Positions 9,351 through 17,882 of a stretch of 64,000 bases of DNA are shown one piece after another. The stretch comes from Streptomyces spinoverrucosus. Lineage in GTDB: Bacteria > Actinomycetota > Actinomycetes > Streptomycetales > Streptomycetaceae. The notes under the pieces are model-generated. The model had not been told where the DNA came from. It was given only the letters and a program-made list of their open reading frames with translations, and searched no databases. How positions within the stretch are numbered: the stretch's first letter is position 1; each line of letters starts with the position of its first letter. The position numbers and the translations under genes are program-made. The stretch is taken from assembly GCF_015712165.1 (NCBI RefSeq), contig NZ_JADPZX010000001.1, positions 1,860,001 to 1,924,000 on the forward strand, given 5' to 3'.

Positions 9351-9714
9351 TCGGGGCCCACTCCACCCCCGCCTTGCAGCCCCCACACGCATGACCCCGT
9401 TCACCGGCGCCGATCGGTCCCCGCGCCTTCCCCGTGACCCGATCCGTCGGCGGGCCTGGGGCCTGTCCGGCGGATCATGCCGCAGACGCGGGGTCTGGCA
9501 CGCCGATCTGCGGCGTTGTCGTCGGTCGCCGACTCCCGCACGCTCGATCGAGCTCGCGCGGGGGACCCCCATCGCGTCGACTCCCTCCTCCGCCTTGCAG
9601 CTCGACGCTCCCCCACGCTCGAACACGCTCGCGCGGGGGCACCCATCGCCCCCGCTCACCTGCGACGACGAATCACCGCCGAATTCCTGCGACCTGATCC
9701 GCCGGACAACACAC
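9090..9714. other. Gene-free repeat-rich region
   Basis: No credible gene is present in these 625 bases. The left part is the 108-bp repeat. The right part (9535-9645) holds two related palindromic sequences of the type CACGCTCGATCGAGC and CGCTCGCGCGGGGG, which look like decayed copies of dispersed Streptomyces intergenic repeats. Near 9685-9718 there is a degenerate third copy of the 33-bp element described separately. Confidence 0.6.
9461..9493 (+). repeat. 33-bp dispersed repeat, copy 1
   Basis: The sequence beginning GCCTGTCCGGCGGATCATGC is present here and, base for base, in inverted orientation at 12558-12590. A shorter degenerate copy (GATCCGCCGGACA) sits at 9695-9707. It is extragenic in each case, which fits a chromosomal intergenic repeat family. 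Confidence 0.85.
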
Positions 9715-10185
9715 CTAGCCCGCCTCCCGGGCGGGGACGGCCTGTTCGCGGGCTGTCAGTTTGCGGAGCATCTCCCGGACGCGGTCCCTCGACTCGTCCG
9801 CCGCGTCGATGGCCTCCATGCACTGCCAGTACGTCCCCTCGTCGGGGGCGGCGCAGGTGATGCCGACGAGGGCGATGCTCACCTCGCCGAGCAGGCTGCC
9901 CAGGTGGAGCAGGGCCTGGCGGGCGTCGCTCAGTTCGGTGAGCTGGGCCGCGCGCAGCTCACCGGGCGCCAGCTCGGGGGCGTCCAGCACGCCGCAGCCG
10001 CGGCCCGCCAGCTCGGTCAACCCCAGGGCCTCACCGCGCAGTTCGGGCGGGCCGAAGACGGCGAGGCGGCTGCCGATCGCCTGGGCCAGGGCCTGCGCCT
10101 GCCACACCTCCGTCAGGATCTCGGGTACCTCTCCGCTTCCGGCCAGGGCACGCCTGCTCGTCAGGATGAGTCGCACCGCGTCCAT
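9715..10185 (-). CDS. DUF6099 family protein
   Basis: A 156-residue, mostly helical cytosolic protein starting MDAVRLILTSRRALAGSG, with the AQALAQAIGSRLAVFGPPEL block I associate with the DUF6099 family of actinobacteria. No catalytic motif or membrane segment is visible and the function is unknown. The ATG at 10185 is preferred because the upstream in-frame extension lacks normal codon use. It is a single gene 199 bp downstream of the MazG-like gene on the same strand. Confidence 0.75.
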   Translation of the reverse strand: MDAVRLILTSRRALAGSGEVPEILTEVWQAQALAQAIGSRLAVFGPPELRGEALGLTELAGRGCGVLDAPELAPGELRAAQLTELSDARQALLHLGSLLGEVSIALVGITCAAPDEGTYWQCMEAIDAADESRDRVREMLRKLTAREQAVPAREAG

Positions 10186-10384
10186 GCGCTGCCCCCGTCT
10201 GTCCCGACGCGCTCTCTCCGCACGTCTGCCCGCTCTCCCTTGTTCACTACCCAGAGTGAGGGCGCCTGAGACGAAAAGCCAGTGGAAGACGGAAATCTGC
10301 GGACAACAATTCGGATTCAGTTCGGATTTTGGATACGTAGAGTGAAAGCGGAGCAGCATCGTCCTCCCAGGCCCGGCGCGCGCT

Positions 10385-10738
10385 TCACGGACCGTCCGGC
10401 GCCGGGAACCGCTCCTCGTTGCGGTCGATCTTCGCGGCGAGCGCGGCCAGCGGGTCGACGCCGAGCACCTCGCACAGTTGCAGCAGATACGCCAGCACGT
10501 CGGCGACCTCGTCCCTGACGCGGTGCGCGGTGTCGGGGTCGGCCATGACGCGGGCCGACTCCTCGGGCGTCAACCACTGGAAGATCTCGACCAGTTCGGA
10601 CGCCTCGACGCTGAGCGCGGCGACCAGGTTCTTGGGCGTGTGGTACGGCTGCCAGGCGCGCGCGGCGGCGAACGCGGCGAGCCGGCGCTGAAGGGTGGCG
10701 AGGTCCGGTGGTTCGGGATGTTCGCACTGTGCTGTCAC
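10385..10738 (-). CDS. MazG-like nucleotide pyrophosphohydrolase
   Basis: A 117-residue all-alpha NTP pyrophosphohydrolase. The MazG signature is visible: LVAALSVEASELVEIFQWL supplies the ExxE half and VRDEVADVLAYLLQL the downstream metal-binding ExxD. Such enzymes hydrolyse (d)NTPs to monophosphates. The GTG start at 10738 overlaps the stop of the upstream ATPase gene (GTGA), so both are translated together. Substrate is not predictable. Confidence 0.88.
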   Translation of the reverse strand: MTAQCEHPEPPDLATLQRRLAAFAAARAWQPYHTPKNLVAALSVEASELVEIFQWLTPEESARVMADPDTAHRVRDEVADVLAYLLQLCEVLGVDPLAALAAKIDRNEERFPAPDGP

Positions 10739-11925
10739 GGCTTCAGGTGTACCACCGTGATCCCCTCCTCCCCCGCCGCCCACGAGGCGTCGCTCACCGC
10801 GCCGACCCAGCGGATGTGCCCGCGCTCGCCCATCCGTGCGGCCAGCCGCAGCAGTTCGGTGCGCTGCGGCATGTCCAGCGCGCGGTCGAAACCGTCGGCG
10901 AGCACGGTGAGGGTCTGCAGCGCCGCAGGCACCTCGCCGACCGGGTCGACCTCCAGGACAGCGGGCCCGGTGAACAGCACCAGGGCGAGCGCGAGGTACC
11001 TCAACTCCCCGTCCCCGAGCCGCCCGAAGCCGGTCCGGTGCCCGTCGCCGCGGTCGAGGCTCCCCCGGATCGTGCCGTCGGCCGCCGGTTCGGCGAGTAC
11101 GTCCGTGACGTTCCCGGCGCAGCCGGCCCGTACCGCCGCGACGAACTGCCCGTGCCGCCGCACGCACTCCTCGCGTGTGCGCCACAGAACGTCGGCGAGG
11201 TTGTCGCAGCCGCCGAGCAGGCGCCGGGACCCGGTCGGCACCGGGATGCGCATCCGCTCGGGCCGCGGATCGCACGCGAACACCGATCGCAGCGCCACCA
11301 CCATCTGCTCGGCGGCGGCGAGCACCTGCCGCTGCCCGTCGGTCTTGCCCGCCACCCGCAACGGCAGCAGCGCGGTGCCGAGCCGGTCGTCGGGCAGCGG
11401 GGCCCGCGTCACGGGCGCCGATCCCCCGGTGTGCCAGGCGGCCTGCACGGCACGCCGGCCGGGATCACGCAGAGCCGTCTCCAGCAGGACGAGCCGGCCG
11501 GAGGTCAACCGCTCGCCCACGATGCGCAGTTCGGGCTCGGCCTGTACGGCGACGTCGAGCCGTACCGGCCCCTCGGGGCCGTCCGCCGTACACCCGATGC
11601 GGAAACCGCGCCGCCGCTGGGCGTCCGGCCGTGCCCGCTCCGGCACGCAGGCGGCCGGGTCGGGGAACACGTCCGAGAGCCGGGCGCCGCCGCCGAGCCG
11701 GGCCAGCGCCTCGTAGGCCCGCAGCGCGGTCGTCTTGCCGGATCCGCTCGGCCCGGCGAGCAGCGTGCACGGCCCGAGCGGAAACCGGGCCCCTCGGTGC
11801 CCGGCGAACGCGGACAGCCGCAACTCCGTGACACACGGCCGCTCCGGACATCCCGGTCCTGACGGGAGGGGGACGGGGGGCGGGGCGGTGATGGGGAGCG
11901 GGGCGGTGATGGGGAGCGCGGCCAT
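10735..11925 (-). CDS. RecF/SMC-like AAA ATP-binding protein
   Basis: A protein of about 396 residues with a Walker A motif GPSGSGKTTAL and a C-terminal LGDGELRYLALALVLF segment resembling the ABC signature of RecF/SMC-type ATPases. The Walker B region (VLEVDPVGEVP) is atypical because the usual DE pair is rearranged. The N-terminus contains a short proline-rich repeat (LPITAP) that is encoded by an 18-bp duplication. The ATG at 11925 is used here; a GTG at 11832 (VTELRLSAFAGHRG) may be the true start. It is coupled to the MazG-like gene by a 4-bp overlap. Confidence 0.75.
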   Translation of the reverse strand: MAALPITAPLPITAPPPVPLPSGPGCPERPCVTELRLSAFAGHRGARFPLGPCTLLAGPSGSGKTTALRAYEALARLGGGARLSDVFPDPAACVPERARPDAQRRRGFRIGCTADGPEGPVRLDVAVQAEPELRIVGERLTSGRLVLLETALRDPGRRAVQAAWHTGGSAPVTRAPLPDDRLGTALLPLRVAGKTDGQRQVLAAAEQMVVALRSVFACDPRPERMRIPVPTGSRRLLGGCDNLADVLWRTREECVRRHGQFVAAVRAGCAGNVTDVLAEPAADGTIRGSLDRGDGHRTGFGRLGDGELRYLALALVLFTGPAVLEVDPVGEVPAALQTLTVLADGFDRALDMPQRTELLRLAARMGERGHIRWVGAVSDASWAAGEEGITVVHLKP

Positions 11926-12008
11926 GTCCGGACCGTAGAAGACCGCGCCCCGGCGGAACCGTTCCGCCGGTCGGACCTTCCTACGATCGGGCGACGGCGG
12001 CGTACCCC

Positions 12009-12401
12009 TCACACACCGGGAACGCCCGTCGCCCCCTCCATCAGGCCCTGGACCTCGGTCCCGGCCGGGGTGAGCAGGAACACGTTGCGGTCCACGCGGT
12101 GCATCCCGCTGGACAGGCCGAAGACGACACCCGTACTGAAGTCCAGGACCCGCTTGGCGACTTCCGTCTCGGCGCCCGTGAGGTCGAGGAGCACCGGGAT
12201 GCCGGCCATCAGGGTCTCGGCGACCTCGCGGGCGTCCGCGAAGACATTGACGCGCAGGACGACGAAACGGCGGCGCGTCTCGGTCTCCGCGTCGGGCAGG
12301 GCACGGTGGCCCACCGCGGACGGCCAGGCGTCGCGACCCCGCAGCGGCACGACCTGGGCGAGCCCTTCCCACTGTTCATCGGTGACGTCGTGGCTGTTCA
12401 C
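12009..12401 (-). CDS. SepF-like cell-division protein
   Basis: A 130-residue protein with the SepF/DUF552 fold: RRRFVVLRVNVFADAREVAE, then VLLDLTGAETEVAKRVLDFS and GVVFGLSSGMHRVDRNVFLL. SepF anchors and shapes FtsZ filaments; Streptomyces has additional short paralogues (SflA/SflB) that restrain ectopic FtsZ and DivIVA placement. Short length and the position near the arc region fit such a paralogue, but I cannot assign which. The GTG at 12401 is preceded by GGGGGAG five bases upstream, which is better than the longer ATG starts. Confidence 0.85.
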   Translation of the reverse strand: MNSHDVTDEQWEGLAQVVPLRGRDAWPSAVGHRALPDAETETRRRFVVLRVNVFADAREVAETLMAGIPVLLDLTGAETEVAKRVLDFSTGVVFGLSSGMHRVDRNVFLLTPAGTEVQGLMEGATGVPGV

Positions 12402-12557
12402 CGGCTCCCCCCTCTGCCTCGCACTCATCACCTGCACCAGCCAATTCTTACGCGATGTCACCCGTTCGGCCGAACAGCGACACGGTCCGCGACGGCGCCG
12501 TGACCCAACGCGCAGCCTTAGTGACGGTCCGCGACATCCCCGTCCACGCCTCCCAGC

Positions 12558-12590
12558 CCCCGCGTCTGCGGCATGATCCGCCGGACAGGC
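12558..12590 (-). repeat. 33-bp dispersed repeat, copy 2 (inverted)
   Basis: This is an exact reverse complement of 9461-9493. With copy 1 it brackets a 3.1-kb block holding DUF6099, MazG-like, ATPase and SepF-like genes. It lies in the leader of the glyoxalase-family gene, ending 46 bp before its ATG. Confidence 0.85.
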
Positions 12591-12635
12591 CTAGGGTGCG
12601 GAGCAATGACCGTCCGCTCCCTTCGGGAGGTTTTC

Positions 12636-13049
12636 ATGGCTTCGCGGCTCAACCCCTATCTCGTCTTCGAAGGCGACGCCCGTCAGGCGCTGGAGTTCTA
12701 CAAGGAGGTCTTCGGCGGCACGCTGTCGCTGAACACCTACGGTGATTTCGGCCAGTCGGGCAGCGCCGACGCCGACAAGATCATGCACGGCATGCTGGAG
12801 ACGCCGAGCGGGTTCACCCTGATGGGCGCGGACACCCCGCCCGGCGAGGACTACAGCCGCGGCAACGCCTACTCGATCAGCCTCAGCGGCGACGACGAGG
12901 CCGAACTGCGCGGCTACTGGGAGAAGTTGTCGGCCGGCGGCTCGGTGTCCGTGCCGATGGAGAAGCAGATGTGGGGCGACGTGTTCGGCATGTGCCAGGA
13001 CCGGTTCGGCATCGCGTGGATGGTCAACATCACCGGGCAGCAGGGCTGA
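12636..13049 (+). CDS. VOC (PhnB-type glyoxalase-fold) family protein
   Basis: A 137-residue single VOC module. MASRLNPYLVFEGDARQALE, FYKEVFGGTLSLNTYGDFG and the C-terminal QMWGDVFGMCQDRFGIAWMV are typical of the PhnB-like subgroup, metal-binding or resistance-type proteins of mostly unknown substrate. The ATG at 12636 has GGGAGG five bases upstream. It is convergent with the reductase gene. Confidence 0.88.
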   Translation: MASRLNPYLVFEGDARQALEFYKEVFGGTLSLNTYGDFGQSGSADADKIMHGMLETPSGFTLMGADTPPGEDYSRGNAYSISLSGDDEAELRGYWEKLSAGGSVSVPMEKQMWGDVFGMCQDRFGIAWMVNITGQQG

Positions 13050-13055
13050 GCGGCC

Positions 13056-14051
13056 TCACAGGTCGAGGACCAGGCGGGGGCAGGCGGCGCGCGAGACGCA
13101 GATCATCATCGTGTCGTGCGCGGCCTGCTCGTCGGGGGTGAGCAGCGAGTCCCGGTGGTCCACGGTCCCGGCGAGGACCGTGGTCTCGCAGGTGCCGCAG
13201 GTGCCCTCGCGGCAGGAGGACAGCACCTGGACCCCGGCCCGCTCGACGGCGTCCAGCACGGACGTGCCGGGCGGGACGGTGAGGGTCCGGCCGCTGCGGG
13301 CGAGCTCCACCTCGAACTCGCCCTCCGTCGCATGGACAGCGGACTTGGGTGCGAACCGCTCGACGCGCAGCGCACCGGCCGGCCAGGAGGCGCAGCGCTC
13401 CTCGACCGCCCGCAGCAGGCCCTCGGGGCCACAGCAGTAGACGAGAGTGCCGGGGCGCGGGGTGCCGAGCAGGGCGTCGAGGTCGGGCAGTCCCTCCCGG
13501 TCCTCGGGGACGAGCCGCACCCGGTCGCCGTACGCCTGCCGCAGTTCCGCGTGGAACGCCATGGTGGCGAGACTGCGGCCGCCGTACACCAACTCCCAGT
13601 CTCCACCCCGCTGTTCGGCCTGCCGGACCATGGGGCGGATCGGGGTGATGCCGATGCCGCCGGCCAGGAAGAGGTGGCGGGGCGCGGGGTGCAGCGGGAA
13701 GTTGTTGCGGGGGCCGCGGACCCGGACCGGGTCGCCGGCGGCGAGGCGGTCGTGGACCTCGGCGGAGCCGCCCCGGCCGTCCCGGGCGCGCAGCACCGCC
13801 ACCTGCCAGCGGGTGCGGTCGCCGGGGTCGGAGCAGAGCGAGTACTGCCGTACGAGGCCGGAGGCGAGGTGGAGGTCGACGTGGGCGCCGGGCTGCCAGC
13901 CGGGCAGCTCCCCGCCGTCGGGGCGGGCGAGGGTGAGGCGGACGACGCCCTCGGCGAGGTGGTCCCGGTCTGCGACGACGAGGGTGAGTTCGGCTTCGGG
14001 CTCGGGCTCCGCGCCGGTCGGCGGGGCGGTGCTCACGGTGGTCACGTGCAT
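13056..14051 (-). CDS. VanB-type flavin/[2Fe-2S] oxygenase reductase
   Basis: A 331-residue electron-transfer protein with a FMN/NAD-binding reductase part (RQYSLCSDP flavin motif, FLAGGIGITPIRPMV nucleotide motif, YCCGPEGLL) and a C-terminal plant-type ferredoxin whose cysteines appear as SSCREGTCGTC plus a distal ICVSRA. It moves electrons from NAD(P)H to the Rieske oxygenase encoded two genes upstream. Its ATG follows the small accessory gene by 10 bp, so it closes the operon. Confidence 0.92.
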   Translation of the reverse strand: MHVTTVSTAPPTGAEPEPEAELTLVVADRDHLAEGVVRLTLARPDGGELPGWQPGAHVDLHLASGLVRQYSLCSDPGDRTRWQVAVLRARDGRGGSAEVHDRLAAGDPVRVRGPRNNFPLHPAPRHLFLAGGIGITPIRPMVRQAEQRGGDWELVYGGRSLATMAFHAELRQAYGDRVRLVPEDREGLPDLDALLGTPRPGTLVYCCGPEGLLRAVEERCASWPAGALRVERFAPKSAVHATEGEFEVELARSGRTLTVPPGTSVLDAVERAGVQVLSSCREGTCGTCETTVLAGTVDHRDSLLTPDEQAAHDTMMICVSRAACPRLVLDL

Positions 14052-14061
14052 CTCCGGACGG

Positions 14062-14250
14062 TCAGGAGGCGGCGGGCGGGGCGTCGGCGTACGGGGCGTT
14101 GTGGCCCTCCGGGTGGGCGAGCAGCCAGTCCCACAGCGCCACCGGGTCCTCGAACTCCCGCTCGCCGCCGCAGTGGCAGACGGCAAGCAGGCGGTCGGTG
14201 CCGGGGACCCAGTGGATGCGGTACACCTCGCCCTCGGTGAGGGTGCTCAT
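14062..14250 (-). CDS. Small (62-aa) protein between Rieske oxygenase and its reductase
   Basis: The ORF encodes 62 residues with the core GEVYRIHWVPGTDRLLAVCHCGGERE and a conserved-looking acidic/aromatic C-terminal helix (EDPVALWDWLLAHPEGH). The CHC pair could bind metal. The ATG overlaps the oxygenase stop (ATGA) and the reductase follows after 10 bp, so it is clearly expressed with them. No named family is recognised. It may be an accessory or chaperone-like subunit of this oxygenase. Confidence 0.75.
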   Translation of the reverse strand: MSTLTEGEVYRIHWVPGTDRLLAVCHCGGEREFEDPVALWDWLLAHPEGHNAPYADAPPAAS

Positions 14251-15326
14251 CGGGCCGCTGCCTCCGGAGTGTTCACGGCGGCGTGCTCCGAGCCGCTCTC
14301 GGCGGCGAGCCGGGCCAGGATGCGGCGGGCGGCCAGGCCGCCGGTGTCGATGTTGATGGACAGTTCCTGGTAGCCGGGCTTCTCGGTGTCCAGGGCGCGC
14401 TGGAGGGCGTTGAGCGCGACGACGTCCTGCATCACCACGGTGTGGTTGCTGGACCGCAGGTACTCGGTGACCTCCTCGTCGTCGAGCGCGAAGTCGCGGG
14501 CCACGGCCCAGAAGTCGTACGTCGACTTCTCGGTGGACGGCGTGATGCCGTACACCACCTCGACGTGGAAGGCGTCCGGGTCGCCGCCGTCCGGGCGGGG
14601 GGCGGGGGTGCCGACCGGGGCGACGCGGGAGTGCAGCAGGTAGAGGGCGGGGGCGTGGTACTCGATGTCCTGCCAGCGGGTGATCCGGCCCTGGATGCCG
14701 GTGGAGTTGGCGTAGAACGGCGGGCACTCGGCGTCGTCCATGTGCCGGCTGACCCGTACGATCGCCGACTTGTCGTCGACCTCGGTGGTGATCGGGGTCT
14801 CGGCGACCTCGGGGGTGCCGATGTAGCCGCCGTGCAGGTAGGTCTCGTGGGAGAGGTCGAGCAGGTTGTCGACGAGGAGCCCGTAGTCGCCCTCGATCGG
14901 CTCCATGCCGCTCACCGTGGTGTAGTGGGGCGAGTCGAGCCAGGGGGCGCGGGGCGGCAGGGTGTCGCCGGGTTCGCGGTCGCCGATCCACACCCAGACG
15001 AAGGAGTCCTGCTCCACGACGGGGTACGTGGCGAGGCGGGCGGTGCGCGGGACGCGGGTCTGGCCGGGGACGCGGACGCAGACGCCGTCGGTGCCGTACG
15101 TGAAGCCGTGGTAGCCGCACACGACCTTGTCGCCCTCCAGGCGGCTGGGGTGCTCCGACAGCGGGAAGCGGCGGTGCACACACCGGTCGGCGAGGCCCAC
15201 GGCACGGCCGTCCTCGGTCCGGTACAGCAGGATCGGCTCACCGAGGACGGTTCGGCCCAGCAGTTCCCGGCCGACCTCGTGGGCGTAGGCGGCGACGTAC
15301 CACTGGTTGCGCACGAATGCGGTCAC
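14247..15326 (-). CDS. Rieske non-haem iron oxygenase alpha subunit (VanA-like)
   Basis: A 359-residue terminal oxygenase. The Rieske cluster ligands are visible as RCVHRRFPL and VCGYHGFTY; the mononuclear iron site is in LVDNLLDLSHETYLHGG. Length and layout match vanillate O-demethylase-type monooxygenases, which demethylate or hydroxylate small aromatic or quaternary-amine substrates. The substrate is not clear. It heads an operon with the small protein and VanB-type reductase; an IclR regulator and a permease lie upstream on the same strand. Confidence 0.92.
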   Translation of the reverse strand: MTAFVRNQWYVAAYAHEVGRELLGRTVLGEPILLYRTEDGRAVGLADRCVHRRFPLSEHPSRLEGDKVVCGYHGFTYGTDGVCVRVPGQTRVPRTARLATYPVVEQDSFVWVWIGDREPGDTLPPRAPWLDSPHYTTVSGMEPIEGDYGLLVDNLLDLSHETYLHGGYIGTPEVAETPITTEVDDKSAIVRVSRHMDDAECPPFYANSTGIQGRITRWQDIEYHAPALYLLHSRVAPVGTPAPRPDGGDPDAFHVEVVYGITPSTEKSTYDFWAVARDFALDDEEVTEYLRSSNHTVVMQDVVALNALQRALDTEKPGYQELSINIDTGGLAARRILARLAAESGSEHAAVNTPEAAAR

Positions 15327-15450
15327 TGGCGTTCCTTTCGTGAGGCTCTCGCGAAGGCGGGTCAGTGACCGGGGATTCTGGCCGGGCGGGAGATGCGGGG
15401 CGAGGGGGTTTCCCGGATGCCGGGAAGGAATCGAGGGGCTCCCCCGAGGC

Positions 15451-16350
15451 TCAGCCTTCCCGAGTCGGCGACAACACCCCGCAGGCGCAGTCCTCCCCCA
15501 GCAGGCACGGCGTGGCCTCCCGGGGCGGTGGGCCGGAGGGCTGGGTGCCGAGGGCGCGGGTGATGGCTCGGGCCGTGGTGCGCACGAGGGGTGCCAGCAG
15601 GTGCGGTGAGCGGGGGTGGCCGTCGCAGTGGCGTACGACGAGGGAGACCGCGGCGACCACGCCCTCGCCCGGCCCGTACACGGGGGCCGCCACGGACAGG
15701 GCGTCCATCGTGACCTGCCGGTCGCTGACGGCGTAGCCGACGTGCCGTACGTCGCCGAGGACGCGGCGCAGGACCTGCGGATCGGTGAGGGTCCGCTCGG
15801 TGAACCGGGGTACGGGCCCGGCCAGCACCTCGTCCTGCACCTCGCGTGGCGCGTGCGCGAGCAGGACGAGGCCCACCCCGGTGGCGGTCATCGCGAAGCG
15901 ACCGCCGACCCGGGTGAGCACGGGCACCGCGCCGGTCCCCCGGATCCGCTCCACGAACACCAGCTCGGCGCCTTCCCGCACCGCGAGTTGCACGTTCTCC
16001 CCGGTGCTCTGGAACAGGTCCTCCAGATACGGCAGCGCCCGCTCCCGCAGCCCGGGCCCGCGCGGCGCGAGCGCACCCAGCTCCCAGAGCCGCAGCCCCA
16101 CCCGGTACCGCCCGTCCGCGCCGCGCTCCAGCGCACCCCATTCCAGCAGCGGCCCGAGCATCCGGTGCACCGTCGAGGTGGGCAGCCCACAGCTCCGCGA
16201 CAGCTCACTCAGCGTGAGGGCCGGCCGGGCGGGACTGAACGCGTCGAGCACCCGCAGCGCCCGGCCCAGCACGGGGCCCGGCGCGGCCCTGCTCTCGCCG
16301 CCGGCCGACCCGTCCGGCCCGCCCGACGCCGATGCGGCCGTCGTACCCAC
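15451..16350 (-). CDS. IclR family transcriptional regulator
   Basis: A 299-residue regulator with an N-terminal winged helix (LTLSELSRSCGLPTSTVHRM) and a C-terminal effector-binding domain (VGYAVSDRQVTMDALSVAAP). The GTG at 16350 follows GAGGAGG by six bases. It probably controls the Rieske operon starting 124 bp downstream. An oddity is the short C-terminal tail with three cysteines (LLGEDCACG), absent from most IclR proteins I know. Confidence 0.9.
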   Translation of the reverse strand: MGTTAASASGGPDGSAGGESRAAPGPVLGRALRVLDAFSPARPALTLSELSRSCGLPTSTVHRMLGPLLEWGALERGADGRYRVGLRLWELGALAPRGPGLRERALPYLEDLFQSTGENVQLAVREGAELVFVERIRGTGAVPVLTRVGGRFAMTATGVGLVLLAHAPREVQDEVLAGPVPRFTERTLTDPQVLRRVLGDVRHVGYAVSDRQVTMDALSVAAPVYGPGEGVVAAVSLVVRHCDGHPRSPHLLAPLVRTTARAITRALGTQPSGPPPREATPCLLGEDCACGVLSPTREG

Positions 16351-16506
16351 TCCACACCTCCTCGGCTCGGCTCGGATCGCGTGAAACGCCCGGTCAGGCG
16401 TGAGTCTGCGACACGCTTCACCGGGCGTCGAGACTCCGGACGGCAACGGTTGGTGCGTGGGCCGGCCACGCTCATCGCCCCCTGGGACGGGCCTGCCGTC
16501 CGGGCC

Positions 16507-17769
16507 CTACGTGACAGCCCGCCGCACCGCGTACGCCGCCGCGCCCACCGCCAGTACCGCCGCGCCGGAGATCACCGAGGAGACCGGCAGTGCGAACGCC
16601 AGCACGAGACAACCGGCCAGCCCGACCAGCGGGATCGCCCGATGGGGGCGGCCCTCGTCGGGGGCGAGGGTCCAGGCGGAGGCGTTGGCGACGGCGTAGT
16701 ACGCCAGGACACCGAACGAGGAGAAACCGATGGCTCCGCGTACGTCCGCCGTCGCGGCGACCGCCGCCACCACGGCACCGACGACGAGCTCGGCGCGATG
16801 CGGCACCTTGAACTTCGGGTGGACCGCGGCGAGGGCGTGTGGCAGGTGCCGGTCGCGGGCCATCGCCAGGGTGGTGCGCGAGACGCCGAGGATCAGCGCC
16901 AGCAGCGAGCCGAGCGCGGCCACCGCGGCGCCGACCCGGACGACCGGTGCCAGCCAGTCGGCGCCGGCGGCCCGGGCGGCGTCCGACAGCGGGGCGGCCG
17001 CTCGCGCCAGGCCCTGCGGTCCGAGGACGGTCAGTGCGGCGACGGCCACGACGGCGTAGACGGCGAGGGTGATGCCGAGCGCGAGCGGGACGGCCCTGGG
17101 GATGGTGCGCTGCGGGTCGCGGACCTCCTCGCCCAGGGTGGCGATGCGGGCGTACCCGGCGAAGGCGAAGAACAGCAGGCCGGCCGCCTGGAGCACGCCG
17201 CCGAAGGTCACGTCGTCCCCGAGACCCAGCCGGGCCGCGGCCGCCGTGCCGGAGGTGAGGGCGGCCACCGCGAACGCGGCCAGCACCGCCAGGGTCACGG
17301 CCACGATCACGCGGGTCAGCCAGGCGGACTTCCGCACGCCCGCGTAGTTCACGGCGGTGAGCGCCGCGACCGCGGCGACCGCCACCGCGTGGGCCTGCCC
17401 GGGCCAGACGTACGCGCCGACGGTGAGGGCCATCGCCGCGCACGAGGCGGTCTTGCCGACGACGAAGGCCCACCCGGCGAGGTATCCCCAGAAGTCGCCG
17501 AGCCGTTCGCGGCCGTAGACGTAGGTGCCGCCCGAGGCCGGGTAGCGGGCCGCCAGCCGGGCCGAGGACGTGGCGTTGCAGTAGGCCACCACGGCGGCGA
17601 GGGCGAGGCCGAGCAGCAGCCCGGAGCCTGCGGCGTCCGCGGCGGGGGCGAGCGCGGCGAAGATCCCGGCGCCGATCATCGAGCCCAGGCCGATCACGAC
17701 GGCGTCCGGCACGCCCAGCCGGCGGTGCAGTTCGTCCGGGATGGGCGCGGTGGTCGGTGACTTCCTCAT
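16507..17769 (-). CDS. APC superfamily amino acid/amine permease
   Basis: A 420-residue integral membrane protein with about 12 hydrophobic segments and the family N-terminal helix VVIGLGSMIGAGIFAALAP. It imports amino acids, amines or related compounds by proton coupling. Position just upstream of the IclR regulator and Rieske oxygenase operon suggests that it brings in the substrate of that pathway. ATG at 17769. Confidence 0.88.
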   Translation of the reverse strand: MRKSPTTAPIPDELHRRLGVPDAVVIGLGSMIGAGIFAALAPAADAAGSGLLLGLALAAVVAYCNATSSARLAARYPASGGTYVYGRERLGDFWGYLAGWAFVVGKTASCAAMALTVGAYVWPGQAHAVAVAAVAALTAVNYAGVRKSAWLTRVIVAVTLAVLAAFAVAALTSGTAAAARLGLGDDVTFGGVLQAAGLLFFAFAGYARIATLGEEVRDPQRTIPRAVPLALGITLAVYAVVAVAALTVLGPQGLARAAAPLSDAARAAGADWLAPVVRVGAAVAALGSLLALILGVSRTTLAMARDRHLPHALAAVHPKFKVPHRAELVVGAVVAAVAATADVRGAIGFSSFGVLAYYAVANASAWTLAPDEGRPHRAIPLVGLAGCLVLAFALPVSSVISGAAVLAVGAAAYAVRRAVT

Positions 17770-17882
17770 GAACCACTCCTTCGGCCACCGGCGCGCTCGC
17801 TGTCGGCAGACGATACGCGACGCCGGTTAAGGGCCCGGGCTGCCATGACCTCGCCGTCGGTCGCATCGAAGTCGCCCCTAGG

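Noticed and set aside
8261..9388. Minus-strand 375-codon frame with repeated QIAATxGRVAGREVRRIR blocks
   Set aside because: The protein repeat only mirrors the 108-bp DNA repeat, and the frame overlaps the oxidoreductase start antisense to the small gene. No ribosome site or conserved domain.
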